DNA from: Clostridiales bacterium
GTDB taxonomy: Bacteria > Bacillota > Clostridia > Oscillospirales > CAG-272
Direction of reading: 5' to 3'
NCBI GenBank assembly: GCA_022791195.1
Contig: JAAVYP010000058.1
Coordinates: 1 to 61,688 of the forward strand
Length of the DNA: 61,688 bases
Part shown: positions 1 through 7,941 of the stretch, piece by piece
Layout: each line of letters starts with the position of its first letter
Position numbering within the stretch: the stretch's first letter is position 1
The notes under the pieces: generated by a model
What the model saw: only the letters and a program-made list of their open reading frames with translations
What the model was told of the DNA's origin: nothing
Databases searched by the model: none
Made by a program: the position numbers and the translations under genes

Positions 1-256
1 AAGTTAAAATCTGCGATTTTAACAAGTGGACAATCAAGTTTCAGCAACCCGTAAATTTGACGTTTCCGGCGAAGCCGGAATGACGCCGGCGCAAAGGGCG
101 GCAAGACAAATTTAACAAGTTAAAATCTGCGATTTTAACAAGTGGACAATCAAGTTTCAGCAACCCGTAAATTTGACGGTTCCGGCAAAGGCCGGAATGG
201 CGCCGGCGAAAGGCGGCAAGACAAATTTAACAAGTTCAAATCTCCGATTTTAACTT
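1..256 (-). repeat. Tandem array of structured repeat units (H0 + three-way junction)
   Basis: Two complete units (1-116 and 117-231, about 95% alike) and a third copy of the leading hairpin (234-254). On the + strand each unit has a 9-bp hairpin (GTTAAAATC/GATTTTAAC at 3-23), then an outer stem AAATTTG/CAAATTT (53-59 with 107-113) enclosing TTCCGGC/GCCGGAA (64-80) and CGCC/GGCG (84-100). A promoter at 257-285 reads leftwards into it, so the RNA form is the minus strand. On that strand the core (CTTGCCGCC, then GGCGTCATT) matches the polA leader repeats near 55 kb. The array is cut by the window edge, and the gene it would lead is outside the window. Confidence 0.8.
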
Positions 257-285
257 ATTGTACCACATACTTTTATAAAATACAA
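257..285 (-). promoter_or_regulatory. Promoter reading left into the repeat array
   Basis: On the minus strand: -35 TTGTAT (280-285), 17-bp spacer, -10 TACAAT (257-262). The first structured hairpin begins only 3 bp after the -10 box, so a transcript would start inside or at the edge of the hairpin. Confidence 0.55.
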
Positions 286-294
286 CGCGGGCAC

Positions 295-323
295 TTGAAA
301 AATATGTCTATATTGTGTAAAAT
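295..323 (+). promoter_or_regulatory. trpS promoter
   Basis: -35 TTGAAA (295-300), 17-bp spacer, -10 TAAAAT (318-323). It predicts a leader of about 90 nt with no T-box motif, so trpS does not look T-box controlled here. It also supports starting trpS at 421, because upstream in-frame starts would lie before the promoter. Confidence 0.5.
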
Positions 324-420
324 AATAGTATTATACTTTGCGCAAAGTCATTTGCATGAAAGAATGGCCAAAGGGGACCGCCGTTTATTTCGTGTGCGTG
401 TCTCTACTTGGGAGGTTCAT

Positions 421-1416
421 ATGGAAAATAATCATAAAATAGTTTTTTCTGCCGTACAGCCGAGCGGCAAGCTGACGATCGGCAATTATCTTGGCTCGAT
501 CAAAAACTGGATCGCTCTGCAGGAAGAATATCAGTGTATTTATTGTGTGGCGGACATGCATGCCATCACCGTGCGGCAGGAGCCGGCGGCGCTGCGCCAG
601 CGGACGTATGAGCTGGTGGCATTATACATGGCGTCGGGGCTTGATCCCGAGAAATGCACCCTGTTTGTGCAGAGCCATGTGCCGGCGCACGCCCAGCTCG
701 CGTGGGTATTGAATTGCAACACGATGTTTGGCGAACTGTCGCGCATGACCCAGTTTAAAGATAAAAGCGCCAAACATGCCGATAATATTAATGCGGGTCT
801 GTTTACCTATCCTGCCTTGATGGCGGCTGATATCCTGCTGTATCAGACAGACCTTGTGCCTGTCGGACAAGACCAGATGCAGCATATAGAGCTCACCCGC
901 GATGTAGCCGGCCGCTTTAATTCAGTTTACAGTCCCACCTTTAAAATGCCCGAGGGGCTGGTGCACCGAAACGGTGCCAAGATTATGAGCCTTTCGGAGC
1001 CGCAGAAAAAAATGAGCAAATCGGACGAAAACACCAATGCGTTTATTTTGATGCTGGACGATCGCGACACCATTATCCGTAAATGCAAACGGGCCGTGAC
1101 TGATTCCGAAGCGCAGGTGCGTTTTGGCGAAGGCAAGGACGGTATCAATAATTTGATGACCATTTATGCCTGCTTCACCGGTAAAACGATGGAAGAAATT
1201 GAAAAAGAGTTTGAGGGCCGCGGGTATGGCGACTTCAAACTGGCGGTGGGTGAGGCCGTGGCCGACGGACTCGCGCCAATACAGGATGAGTTTGCCCGTC
1301 TGACCAAGGACAAGACTTATTTAGAATCGGTCATGGCCAAGGGGGCCGAGGCGGCGAGCCGTCTTGCCGGCCGCACCATGGCCAAGGTGTATAGAAAGGT
1401 TGGCTTTATCGGATGA
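421..1416 (+). CDS. trpS: Tryptophanyl-tRNA synthetase
   Basis: Class I aminoacyl-tRNA synthetase that charges tRNA-Trp in the cytoplasm. The 331-residue length is normal for bacterial TrpRS. The signature elements are visible: PSGKLTIGNYLG (residues 14-25, the HIGH-type ATP site) and KMSKS at about residue 197. The reading frame stays open upstream to 142, but that extension runs through the structured repeat array and the promoter. The start at 421 follows GGGAGG at proper spacing and gives the canonical N-terminus MENNHKIVFSAVQ. The stop overlaps the start of the next gene by 4 bases (ATGA), suggesting translational coupling. Confidence 0.97.
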   Translation: MENNHKIVFSAVQPSGKLTIGNYLGSIKNWIALQEEYQCIYCVADMHAITVRQEPAALRQRTYELVALYMASGLDPEKCTLFVQSHVPAHAQLAWVLNCNTMFGELSRMTQFKDKSAKHADNINAGLFTYPALMAADILLYQTDLVPVGQDQMQHIELTRDVAGRFNSVYSPTFKMPEGLVHRNGAKIMSLSEPQKKMSKSDENTNAFILMLDDRDTIIRKCKRAVTDSEAQVRFGEGKDGINNLMTIYACFTGKTMEEIEKEFEGRGYGDFKLAVGEAVADGLAPIQDEFARLTKDKTYLESVMAKGAEAASRLAGRTMAKVYRKVGFIG

Positions 1417-2540
1417 TGAAAACCTATGTTATTTATTGTATTGCAGCGGGTGTGGTCGCTTGGCTTTTCTCGTTTTCGGTAACGCCTTTGGTGCGCGCCT
1501 TTGCCTATAAGATTGGTGCTATTGACGTGCCCAAGGATGCGAGAAGAATGCATAAGGAGGCGACGCCGCTTCTTGGCGGTCTTGCCATCTGGTTTGGTTT
1601 TACGGTGACCAGCGTGCTGCTTTGCGGCCTGTCGGCCTCTTCGATTGTCATGTGGATTGGTGCCACGCTGATTGTGCTGACCGGGGTTGTTGACGACCGG
1701 TTTGGTTTAAAGGCTCTTTTGAAATTTGCCTTGCAAATTGCCATCGCGCTTGGCACGGTTCTTCTTGGCGATATTATGATTACAGAGATTACCTTTTTTG
1801 ATACGACGCTTGTTTTTGGCCGGGTGTGGGGCACGGTGATCTCAGTTTTATGGATTGTAGCGCTGATTAACGCGATCAATTTAATTGACGGGTTAGACGG
1901 CCTTGCCTGCGGTGTTTCAGGCATCGGCGCGCTTTCTATTCTGGTCATTTCGATCATTTATTCCAATAACTATATGGCTCTTTTTGCTTGTGTGCTGGTG
2001 GGGGCCTGCGCCGGTTTTCTGCCTTACAATCTGCATAAAGCCAAAATTTTTATGGGCGATACAGGCGCTATGTTCCTTGGCTATATCCTTTCGATCATGT
2101 CCATTCAGGGCATTATGTCGATGAATTCGCTGTTGGCGTTTATCACGCCGATTGCGGTGTTTGGCCTGCCGCTGTTAGATACGGCATTTGCCTTTATCCG
2201 CCGCATTCTGCATGGCAGAAGCCCTTTTTCAGCCGACAGAGGGCATCTGCATCACCGGCTCATTGACATGGGCTTTACGCACATGCAGACGGTTTGCATT
2301 ATGTATATTATCAGCGCGGTGTTAGGGGTGGCGGCGATTGTTCTTTCACTGCGGAATTTGGACGAGTCCTTAGAGCTGTTCAGCAACACCAGGCTGATGT
2401 TTGCTGCCTGCGGCATTTTGGTGGTGGCCGTGTGCCTGTTTACCTTTGCCTTTTTTGTGTTCCATCATTTCAATATTCGGGTCGATTCAGGCCTGCAAAA
2501 AGAGGAGGAGCCTCCTGATTCAGAGCATAAAACGCCATAA
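1413..2540 (+). CDS. Undecaprenyl-phosphate GlcNAc-1-phosphate transferase, TagO/WecA type
   Basis: Polytopic membrane enzyme of glycosyltransferase family 4 (MraY/WecA/TagO). The family moves a sugar-1-phosphate from a UDP-sugar to undecaprenyl phosphate, the first step of teichoic acid or other envelope polymer synthesis. Visible motifs are VDDRFGL (about residue 92), NLIDGLDGLA (about 155), GDTGAMFLG (about 213) and the HLHHRL loop (about 278), which separates WecA/TagO from MraY. There are roughly ten hydrophobic segments and a short charged tail. It overlaps trpS by 4 bases and has no clear ribosome binding site of its own. UDP-GlcNAc as substrate is inferred from the family. Confidence 0.88.
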   Translation: MMKTYVIYCIAAGVVAWLFSFSVTPLVRAFAYKIGAIDVPKDARRMHKEATPLLGGLAIWFGFTVTSVLLCGLSASSIVMWIGATLIVLTGVVDDRFGLKALLKFALQIAIALGTVLLGDIMITEITFFDTTLVFGRVWGTVISVLWIVALINAINLIDGLDGLACGVSGIGALSILVISIIYSNNYMALFACVLVGACAGFLPYNLHKAKIFMGDTGAMFLGYILSIMSIQGIMSMNSLLAFITPIAVFGLPLLDTAFAFIRRILHGRSPFSADRGHLHHRLIDMGFTHMQTVCIMYIISAVLGVAAIVLSLRNLDESLELFSNTRLMFAACGILVVAVCLFTFAFFVFHHFNIRVDSGLQKEEEPPDSEHKTP

Positions 2541-2597
2541 ATGGCATTTCGATTTTTGTATCTTTTAAATTTTATCTTACTGTGAGGTTATATAGAA

Positions 2598-3599
2598 ATG
2601 TGGTTTTTATTTGCTTTGATTGCTACCCTTGCATGGGGCGGCGCTGATTTATTTTATAAAAAAGGGACCGACGAAAACGATTCGCAAAGTCATTTGAAAA
2701 TAGCCGTTTGGGTCGGCCTTGTGATGGGTGTATGCGCCTTGGCGCTGCTCCCGTTTGCCGAAAGCGGCATTGGCGTGCTGAATCTGCATAATTTGGTCAG
2801 ATATGCGCCGGCTTCGGCCTCTTACATACTTTCAATGGTGATTGGCTATGCGGGACTTCGCTATTTAGAGGTGTCAATTGTTTCGCCTGTGCAGAATGCC
2901 TCGGGTGCTTTTTCCGCTGTGCTGATGGCCATTTGGTTTGCCTTTACGGCTGATAACTTTACCGAGGCCTTTTCGGAGGAGACCGGCTTTGTTTTTGGCG
3001 AGGTGCAGGGTCTTTCGCTGGTGAACAACATTTTGATCGGGGCTGGTTTTGTCGTTATTTGCGCTGGCGTTATCGCGCTGGCAGTTGTGGAACATCGGTT
3101 AGCAGCCGGTGAGCTGACCGAGACAAAAGAGAACCGCAAATACCGTCTAGGCGCGCTGGCGCTGCTGTTCCCGCTGTTGTACTGCATCTTCGATACCATC
3201 GGCACCGCGGCAGACGGCATTATTTTGGATGGCGACCACGGTCTTTCGCTTGGCGAAATTGACGTGATGGTGATCTATGGCTTAACATTCTTCTTGTTCG
3301 GCCTTGTTTGCTTTGTGTATATGTGGGTTAAAAATAAAAAGCCCTATAATCCTTTTAAGGATAAAACCAAGGGCGTGGCCGCCTGCTTTGAAGAATTCGG
3401 CCAGATGTTTTATGTGTATGCCATGGCGGCAAAACCTGTGCTGGCGGCGCCGATGATTGCTTCTTATTGTATTATTTCGGTCATTCTTTCGCATATCTTT
3501 TTAAAGGAAAAGCTGAAAAAAGGTCAATATGTCTGTGTCATTGCGGTGATTCTCGGCATTGTGATGCTGGGTATTTCCGAAGGGATCGGCAATCTGTAA
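2598..3599 (+). CDS. EamA-family (drug/metabolite) permease
   Basis: Integral membrane protein of 333 residues with about ten hydrophobic segments in two repeats, as in the EamA/DMT superfamily. The N-terminus MWFLFALIATLAWGGADLF is typical of EamA transporters. The substrate cannot be read from sequence. A GAGG lies about 11 bases before the ATG. It follows the TagO-like gene by 57 bp and may be co-transcribed. Confidence 0.8.
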   Translation: MWFLFALIATLAWGGADLFYKKGTDENDSQSHLKIAVWVGLVMGVCALALLPFAESGIGVLNLHNLVRYAPASASYILSMVIGYAGLRYLEVSIVSPVQNASGAFSAVLMAIWFAFTADNFTEAFSEETGFVFGEVQGLSLVNNILIGAGFVVICAGVIALAVVEHRLAAGELTETKENRKYRLGALALLFPLLYCIFDTIGTAADGIILDGDHGLSLGEIDVMVIYGLTFFLFGLVCFVYMWVKNKKPYNPFKDKTKGVAACFEEFGQMFYVYAMAAKPVLAAPMIASYCIISVILSHIFLKEKLKKGQYVCVIAVILGIVMLGISEGIGNL

Positions 3600-3656
3600 G
3601 ACCGATTGTCTGACCCCGGCCGTTGCGCTTTCGGTTTGCTTGCATTTTATCATCGT

Positions 3657-3737
3657 TAAGAGCCAATCTCCGATTGGCTCTTAGAAAATTCACCTAACTG
3701 TGCGCCTGCGCAGTCCGCCGGCCAAGCCGGCATGTTA
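3657..3737 (+). repeat. Structured repeat unit upstream of the sugar isomerase
   Basis: H0 is a 12-bp hairpin (TAAGAGCCAATC/GATTGGCTCTTA, 3657-3683). The body has a short outer stem TAAC/GTTA (3695-3698 with 3734-3737) enclosing TGCGC/GCGCA (3701-3712) and GCCGG/CCGGC (3717-3731). The order is the same as in the cysE, rlmB and proA copies, with different paired bases. It lies in the sense orientation ahead of the 3868 gene. Confidence 0.7.
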
Positions 3738-3867
3738 CATTCCTCGGCAGTCATTTTTTATAATAAAGAGCACGCTTGAATATTTGTTTTCAGGCGGCAG
3801 GCTTTTCGCTGCGCCAAAGCCTGCGCCGCCGGCTGCTCCTATAACAGTCGCAGTATGGAGGATAAGA

Positions 3868-4644
3868 ATGAAATTAGGAATTTGCTGCTCGGCAGAGCAG
3901 GCACCGGTGGCCAAGAAGCTCGGCTATGATTATTGGGAGCTGAACGTGCGCCAGATTGCACAGATGGAGGAAAGCGAATTTGCGGCGTATCGGCAGCAGG
4001 TATTGGCTGTCGGCTTGCCGGCTGAGGCGGGCAACTGCTTCTTTCCGGCGGATATTCGTGTTACGGGTGAACAGGCCGACACGCAGGCCATCCGTGCGTA
4101 TGCACGAAAGGCGCTGGAGCGTGCGGCTGCGCTTGGACTCAAAACGGTTGTGTTCGGCAGCGGAGACGCCCGCCGTGTGGACGAGGGATTTGCCTATGAG
4201 CGCGCGTATGCGCAGTTTGTCGAGGCGCTGAAGATCGTGGGCGATATCGCCGGCGAATATGATATCATGATCGCGGTTGAACCGCTGCGCAAGCAGGAGG
4301 ACAATTTGATCAACCTGGTGCCGCAGGGACTTGCTGCCGCAAAAGAGGCGGCCAACACACATGTGGCTGGCTTGGCTGATCTTTACCATATGAAAAGCGA
4401 GGGTGAATCGTTTGCTGATATCGGCACCTATGGCAGCGAGCTTGTGCATATTCATATTGCGGCGGCTGACCGTTCGTATCCCTGCCAAGGGGACGGGCAG
4501 GACGCTGATTATGCACAGTTTGCGGAAGCGCTGAAGGCCAGCCGTTATCAGAGCCGAATTTCCATTGAAGCGAACACGCAGGATTTTGAGGCGGACGCCG
4601 AACGGTCGCTGAAGCTTTTAAAAACATTCTGTTATGAAGATTGA
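3868..4644 (+). CDS. Sugar phosphate isomerase/epimerase-like TIM-barrel protein
   Basis: Xylose-isomerase-like TIM barrel (AP endonuclease family 2 fold), 258 residues. Likely metal ligands are Glu in IAVEPL (about 138), the ADLYHM segment (about 170), His in HIHIA (about 193) and Glu in SIEAN (about 233). Such proteins isomerise or epimerise sugars or inosose derivatives; the substrate is unknown. The start at 3868 follows a perfect GGAGG; upstream in-frame codons translate the repeat unit and are rejected. A separate transcription unit is likely, closed by the terminator at 4696. Confidence 0.8.
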   Translation: MKLGICCSAEQAPVAKKLGYDYWELNVRQIAQMEESEFAAYRQQVLAVGLPAEAGNCFFPADIRVTGEQADTQAIRAYARKALERAAALGLKTVVFGSGDARRVDEGFAYERAYAQFVEALKIVGDIAGEYDIMIAVEPLRKQEDNLINLVPQGLAAAKEAANTHVAGLADLYHMKSEGESFADIGTYGSELVHIHIAAADRSYPCQGDGQDADYAQFAEALKASRYQSRISIEANTQDFEADAERSLKLLKTFCYED

Positions 4645-4695
4645 GCTTTGTCGATAAAAATCCGGTAAAGGATGCAAAAAATAACAGGGGCATAT

Positions 4696-4720
4696 AAAAA
4701 ACGCCGAAAAGGCGTTTTTT
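4696..4720 (+). terminator. Rho-independent terminator
   Basis: ACGCC-gaaaa-GGCGT with flanking A and T tracts, 50 bp after the isomerase stop codon. Confidence 0.8.
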
Positions 4721-4811
4721 GCTTTGTCAGCCGCCCAAAGAGTTTATTCACATTCGGGCGAACGCTACATACATTGAAAGTAGGATTGCCTAGTCCGAAA
4801 GGAGGATAAAA

Positions 4812-4901
4812 ATGAACTGCCTTTGCAATATGTTTGATGACTGCAATGTCTGGATTATTATTATCGCTTTGGTTATTATTTTCTGTTGCTGCTGCAACTG
4901 A
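4812..4901 (+). CDS. 29-residue Cys-rich membrane peptide
   Basis: MNCLCNMFDDCNVWIIII followed by ALVIIFCCCCN: one hydrophobic helix between a short Cys/Asp N-terminus and a run of four cysteines. AAAGGAGG lies at ideal spacing before the ATG, and a perfect palindromic terminator follows 19 bp after the stop. I infer a small membrane peptide of the sort found in sporulating Firmicutes (YjcZ-like in layout). CATACATT at 4768-4775 resembles the -10 box of sporulation sigma factors (SigE/SigK), but no convincing -35 was found. Function unknown. Confidence 0.7.
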   Translation: MNCLCNMFDDCNVWIIIIALVIIFCCCCN

Positions 4902-4920
4902 TAGAGCCTAACAAAATGGC

Positions 4921-4958
4921 AGGGGGGTGTCATGGAATTCCATGACACCCCCCTTTTT
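4921..4958. terminator. Perfect 34-bp palindrome, bidirectional terminator
   Basis: 4921-4954 is a perfect inverted repeat: 17 bases (AGGGGGGTGTCATGGAA) followed directly by their reverse complement, with EcoRI-like GGAATTCC at the centre and no unpaired loop. T residues follow at 4954-4958. It closes the small-peptide gene and may also serve the convergent esterase. Confidence 0.75.
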
Positions 4959-5096
4959 ACCGCGGAGCGGTCAAAAGGTTTACCGCGGAGCGGTCAAAAG
5001 GTTTACCGCGGAGCGGTCAAAAGTGTTACCGCGGAGCGGTCAAAAGTGTTACCGTGCAGCGGTCAAAAGGTTTACCGCGGAGCGGTCAAAAGTATT
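4959..5096. repeat. Six tandem copies of a 23-bp hairpin repeat
   Basis: Copies start at 4959, 4982, 5005, 5028, 5051 and 5074, exactly 23 bp apart. Each contains ACCGC-GGA-GCGGT, a 5-bp stem with a 3-base loop, then TCAAAAG. The fifth copy reads ACCGT-GCA-GCGGT and keeps pairing through a G-T pair. 23 is not a multiple of 3, so it does not encode a repeated peptide. There are no spacers, so it is not a CRISPR. Confidence 0.9.
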
Positions 5097-5108
5097 GTTG
5101 CCGTGTCG

Positions 5109-5906
5109 TTAAAAGCCAAGTGACTTTAGATATTGCAAGCAGAGCGCCGGCCATGCGGACGCACCGGGATATTCCTCTGCCAAGCCGATGCCATGCGGTC
5201 CGTGCGCGAAGATGTGCAAATCGTGCGGCACCTTTTTTTCGCTCAGCGCCATGCTCATGAGCAGCGCGTTTTCGACGGGTACAGCCGGGTCATCGGCCGT
5301 GTGCCAAATGAACATAGGCGGGGTGTTTTCGGTGACCTGTTTCTCAGCTGACAAATATTCGATCAGCGCGGGATCATCTTTTGTGATCGCAGAACAGGTA
5401 CCTTGGTGGGTATAGGGGCCGAGCGTTGATACCGAATAACAGAGAACGGCGGCATCGGGCCGGCAGGAAATCTGATCGATTTCGTCACCGTCCGGCATGC
5501 CCTCGTCAAAATGCACGGCGCAGGAGGCTGCTAAATGGCCGCCGGCGCTGGAGCCGCAGATGGCAATTTTGTCGGGCAGCACATTCCATTCTTTGGCGTG
5601 GTAGCGAACAAAGCGGATGGCTCTTTGCAGATCCAGCATGGGCGCCGGATATGAATAAGGATACAGACGGTAGTCAAGGACCGCGGCATGCAGACCGGCC
5701 TGGTTGAACATGCGCGCATAGCCTTCTCCCTCATGCGCGGCCCGCAAGTGATATCCGCCGCCGGGACAGATGATGACACATCCGGCAGGCGACGCTGTAT
5801 CGGCCGCCGCAGCAGATGTCTCTGCTGCGGGATAAAAATGCAGCTCGGTTTCGGGCTGCTCGAAAGCAGGATCAAATAATGGCGGGGTTTGGTTCCAAAG
5901 TTTCAT
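5109..5906 (-). CDS. Alpha/beta-hydrolase esterase (BD-FAE/acetyl-xylan esterase-like)
   Basis: Cytoplasmic serine hydrolase of 265 residues without a signal peptide. The oxyanion strand PGGGYH is at 48-53, the nucleophile elbow GSSAGG at 118-123 (Ser120), the acid in TADDPAVP (Asp205 or 206) and the base in HGPHG (His238). The family removes acyl groups from carbohydrates or acts on small esters. The start at 5906 is chosen because GGAGAG stands 5 bases before it; an in-frame ATG four codons upstream overlaps that site. The gene is convergent with the 23-bp repeat tract. Confidence 0.85.
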   Translation of the reverse strand: MKLWNQTPPLFDPAFEQPETELHFYPAAETSAAAADTASPAGCVIICPGGGYHLRAAHEGEGYARMFNQAGLHAAVLDYRLYPYSYPAPMLDLQRAIRFVRYHAKEWNVLPDKIAICGSSAGGHLAASCAVHFDEGMPDGDEIDQISCRPDAAVLCYSVSTLGPYTHQGTCSAITKDDPALIEYLSAEKQVTENTPPMFIWHTADDPAVPVENALLMSMALSEKKVPHDLHIFAHGPHGIGLAEEYPGASAWPALCLQYLKSLGF

Positions 5907-6052
5907 AATACTCTCCATTCTGCCGCATCAGCAGCTGCATTGATTTTCCCATCATGCAGGCCGGCGCTGGCATTTATCGGTTTGTTTCAGTTTCTATGGT
6001 ATCACAGCGGCGGCCCCACGTCAATTTCTTTTTGCGAATTTTATGAAAACAC

Positions 6053-6081
6053 TTCAAATCTTGCGTATTTTGTTATATAAT
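6053..6081 (+). promoter_or_regulatory. Promoter of the Na/Pi cotransporter gene
   Basis: -35 TTCAAA (6053-6058), 17-bp spacer, -10 TATAAT (6076-6081), 36 bp before the start codon. Confidence 0.55.
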
Positions 6082-6117
6082 GTAAAAGGAAAAATTTGTG
6101 TTATTCGGGGGACAAGC

Positions 6118-7896
6118 ATGGATTTATTTAGCATCTTGACGTTGGTGGGCGGACTTGCGTTTTTCTTGTTTGGTATGTCTTTGATGGGCAGCGGCCTGGA
6201 AAAGATATCCGGCGGACGTATGAAAGGCATTCTTGAAAAGGTGTCGAATACGCCGCTGAAAGGCGTACTGCTCGGCGCTTTGGTGACGGCTGTTATTCAG
6301 TCCTCTTCGGCGACGACGGTGATGGTCGTGGGTTTTGTGAACTCGGGCATTATGACCCTGTCCCAGTCGATTGGCATTATTATGGGCGCCAATATCGGCA
6401 CAACGGCGACGGGTTGGCTCCTTTCCCTTAACAGCCTTGAAGGCTCTGGTATGGGCATGTTGGTTCGGCTTTTTCAGCCCTCCTCCTTTACGCCGGTTCT
6501 TGCGTTAATCGGTATTGTGATGTTCAAATTCACCGGCCGCAGCCGCAAACGGGACGTGGGCAGCATTCTGCTTGGTTTTGCGGTGTTGATGTCGGGCATG
6601 GCGCAGATGTCGGCCTCGATGTCTGGCCTGCGTGAATCGCCGGTGTTTATCGAGATGGTCACGGCTTTTTCCAATCCCCTTTTAGCCTTGCTTGCCGGCA
6701 CGGTGCTGACTGCACTGATTCAGTCATCCTCGGCGTCGATTGGTATTATTCAGGCGCTGTCTGTGACAGGTGCCATTGATATGCAGATGACCATTCCGCT
6801 GATTGTCGGTGCCTCGATCGGGGCGGCAGCGCCTTGCCTGCTTTCGGCGATCGGCGCGAACACCAACGCCAAACGGGCGGCTTATACCTATCTTTATTTC
6901 AATGTCATTGGCGCGGTAGTGCTCATGCCGCTGTATTATATCTTAGAGGCTGTCTTTCATTTTGGATTCGCGGATATGGCGGCCAGCGCGATCGATATTG
7001 CGCTGATGAATACCGTATTTAACTTAATTAAAACGGTGCTTTTGATTCCGTTTATCAAGCAATTTGAAAAAATCATGTGTATCACGATCAAAGAGCGCAA
7101 CAACGGCGAGGCTGAGCCGACTGCGCTGCTTGACCAACGGTTTCTTTCTGTTCCCTCGATTGCGATCGGGCAGGCCAAGCAAGTGGTGGTGAAAATGGCT
7201 GAAATCACCCAAAAGGCAATGGATGAGGCCTTGGCCGAGGTGACGCATTTTGACAAGAAAAAGGCGGACAAGGTGGCCGAATATGAAAACAGGACCGACG
7301 AATTTGAGGATAAATTAGGCAATTATTTAGTGCAGGTCAGCCGTATGTCCATGACCGAGGCCGAGTCCAACAAGGTGTCGGTTATGCTGCACTCGATCGG
7401 CGATTTAGAGCGCATTGCCGACCATGCCGACAATATTGTCAATCTGGCAAGAGAGCTTTACGAAAAGAAGCTTGCTTTTTCAGAGGAAGCCAAGAAAGAA
7501 ATCGACGCGATTATCACGGCGCTGAAAGATATTGTCCGCTTTGCGACCAGCGCGTTTATTGAGGATGATCCCGAGAAAGCCGCGAAGGTTGAGCCGCTTG
7601 AAGAAGTCATCGACTTAATGAAGGACGAGCTGCGCTCAAGACACGTCAAGCGCCTGCAGAATGCCGAGTGCACGATCGAGAACGGCTTTGTCTATAATGA
7701 TTTGCTGACCAATATCGAGAGGGCCTCGGACCATTGTTCCAATATCGCGGTTAGCGTGCTTCAGCTGCACAGCGTGTCGATTGACACGCACGAGTATTTG
7801 CGCGACGTCAAGAAGAATGGCGAAGCATTCAAAGAGACCTATCGGGCCTATAAAACAAAATATTATAATCCGATAAAGCGAGAAAAAACAAATTAA
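6118..7896 (+). CDS. Na/Pi cotransporter family protein with PhoU-like domain
   Basis: Membrane protein of 592 residues with two inverted Na/Pi-cotransport repeats. Each carries the QSSSA signature (61-65 and about 203-207), the substrate/sodium site of the family. Residues from about 350 form a helical PhoU-like cytoplasmic domain (ADHADNIVNLARE, then SDHCSNIAVSV). The family takes up phosphate with sodium or exports it; direction is not known here. The start at 6118 follows GGGGGACAAGC and lies just downstream of the promoter; upstream in-frame codons overlap that promoter. There is no neighbouring pst or pho gene. Confidence 0.9.
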   Translation: MDLFSILTLVGGLAFFLFGMSLMGSGLEKISGGRMKGILEKVSNTPLKGVLLGALVTAVIQSSSATTVMVVGFVNSGIMTLSQSIGIIMGANIGTTATGWLLSLNSLEGSGMGMLVRLFQPSSFTPVLALIGIVMFKFTGRSRKRDVGSILLGFAVLMSGMAQMSASMSGLRESPVFIEMVTAFSNPLLALLAGTVLTALIQSSSASIGIIQALSVTGAIDMQMTIPLIVGASIGAAAPCLLSAIGANTNAKRAAYTYLYFNVIGAVVLMPLYYILEAVFHFGFADMAASAIDIALMNTVFNLIKTVLLIPFIKQFEKIMCITIKERNNGEAEPTALLDQRFLSVPSIAIGQAKQVVVKMAEITQKAMDEALAEVTHFDKKKADKVAEYENRTDEFEDKLGNYLVQVSRMSMTEAESNKVSVMLHSIGDLERIADHADNIVNLARELYEKKLAFSEEAKKEIDAIITALKDIVRFATSAFIEDDPEKAAKVEPLEEVIDLMKDELRSRHVKRLQNAECTIENGFVYNDLLTNIERASDHCSNIAVSVLQLHSVSIDTHEYLRDVKKNGEAFKETYRAYKTKYYNPIKREKTN

Positions 7897-7941
7897 TTTT
7901 GTTTAGGATAGAAAAATTCACACGGGCAAAGGAGAAAAACG

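Noticed and set aside
142-420. 93-residue N-terminal extension of trpS
   Set aside because: The frame is open but it crosses the structured repeats and the trpS promoter; the start at 421 has a ribosome binding site and gives the normal TrpRS N-terminus.
3874-4488. 204-codon minus-strand frame within the isomerase gene
   Set aside because: It is a shadow of the GC-rich sense gene, which has clear family motifs and a strong ribosome binding site.
4959-5096. CRISPR array
   Set aside because: The 23-bp units are directly tandem with no spacers, and no cas gene is present.
4927-5123. Overlapping repeat-encoded peptides of 61-63 codons
   Set aside because: They only translate the 23-bp tandem repeats; the period is not a multiple of three and no ribosome binding site is present.
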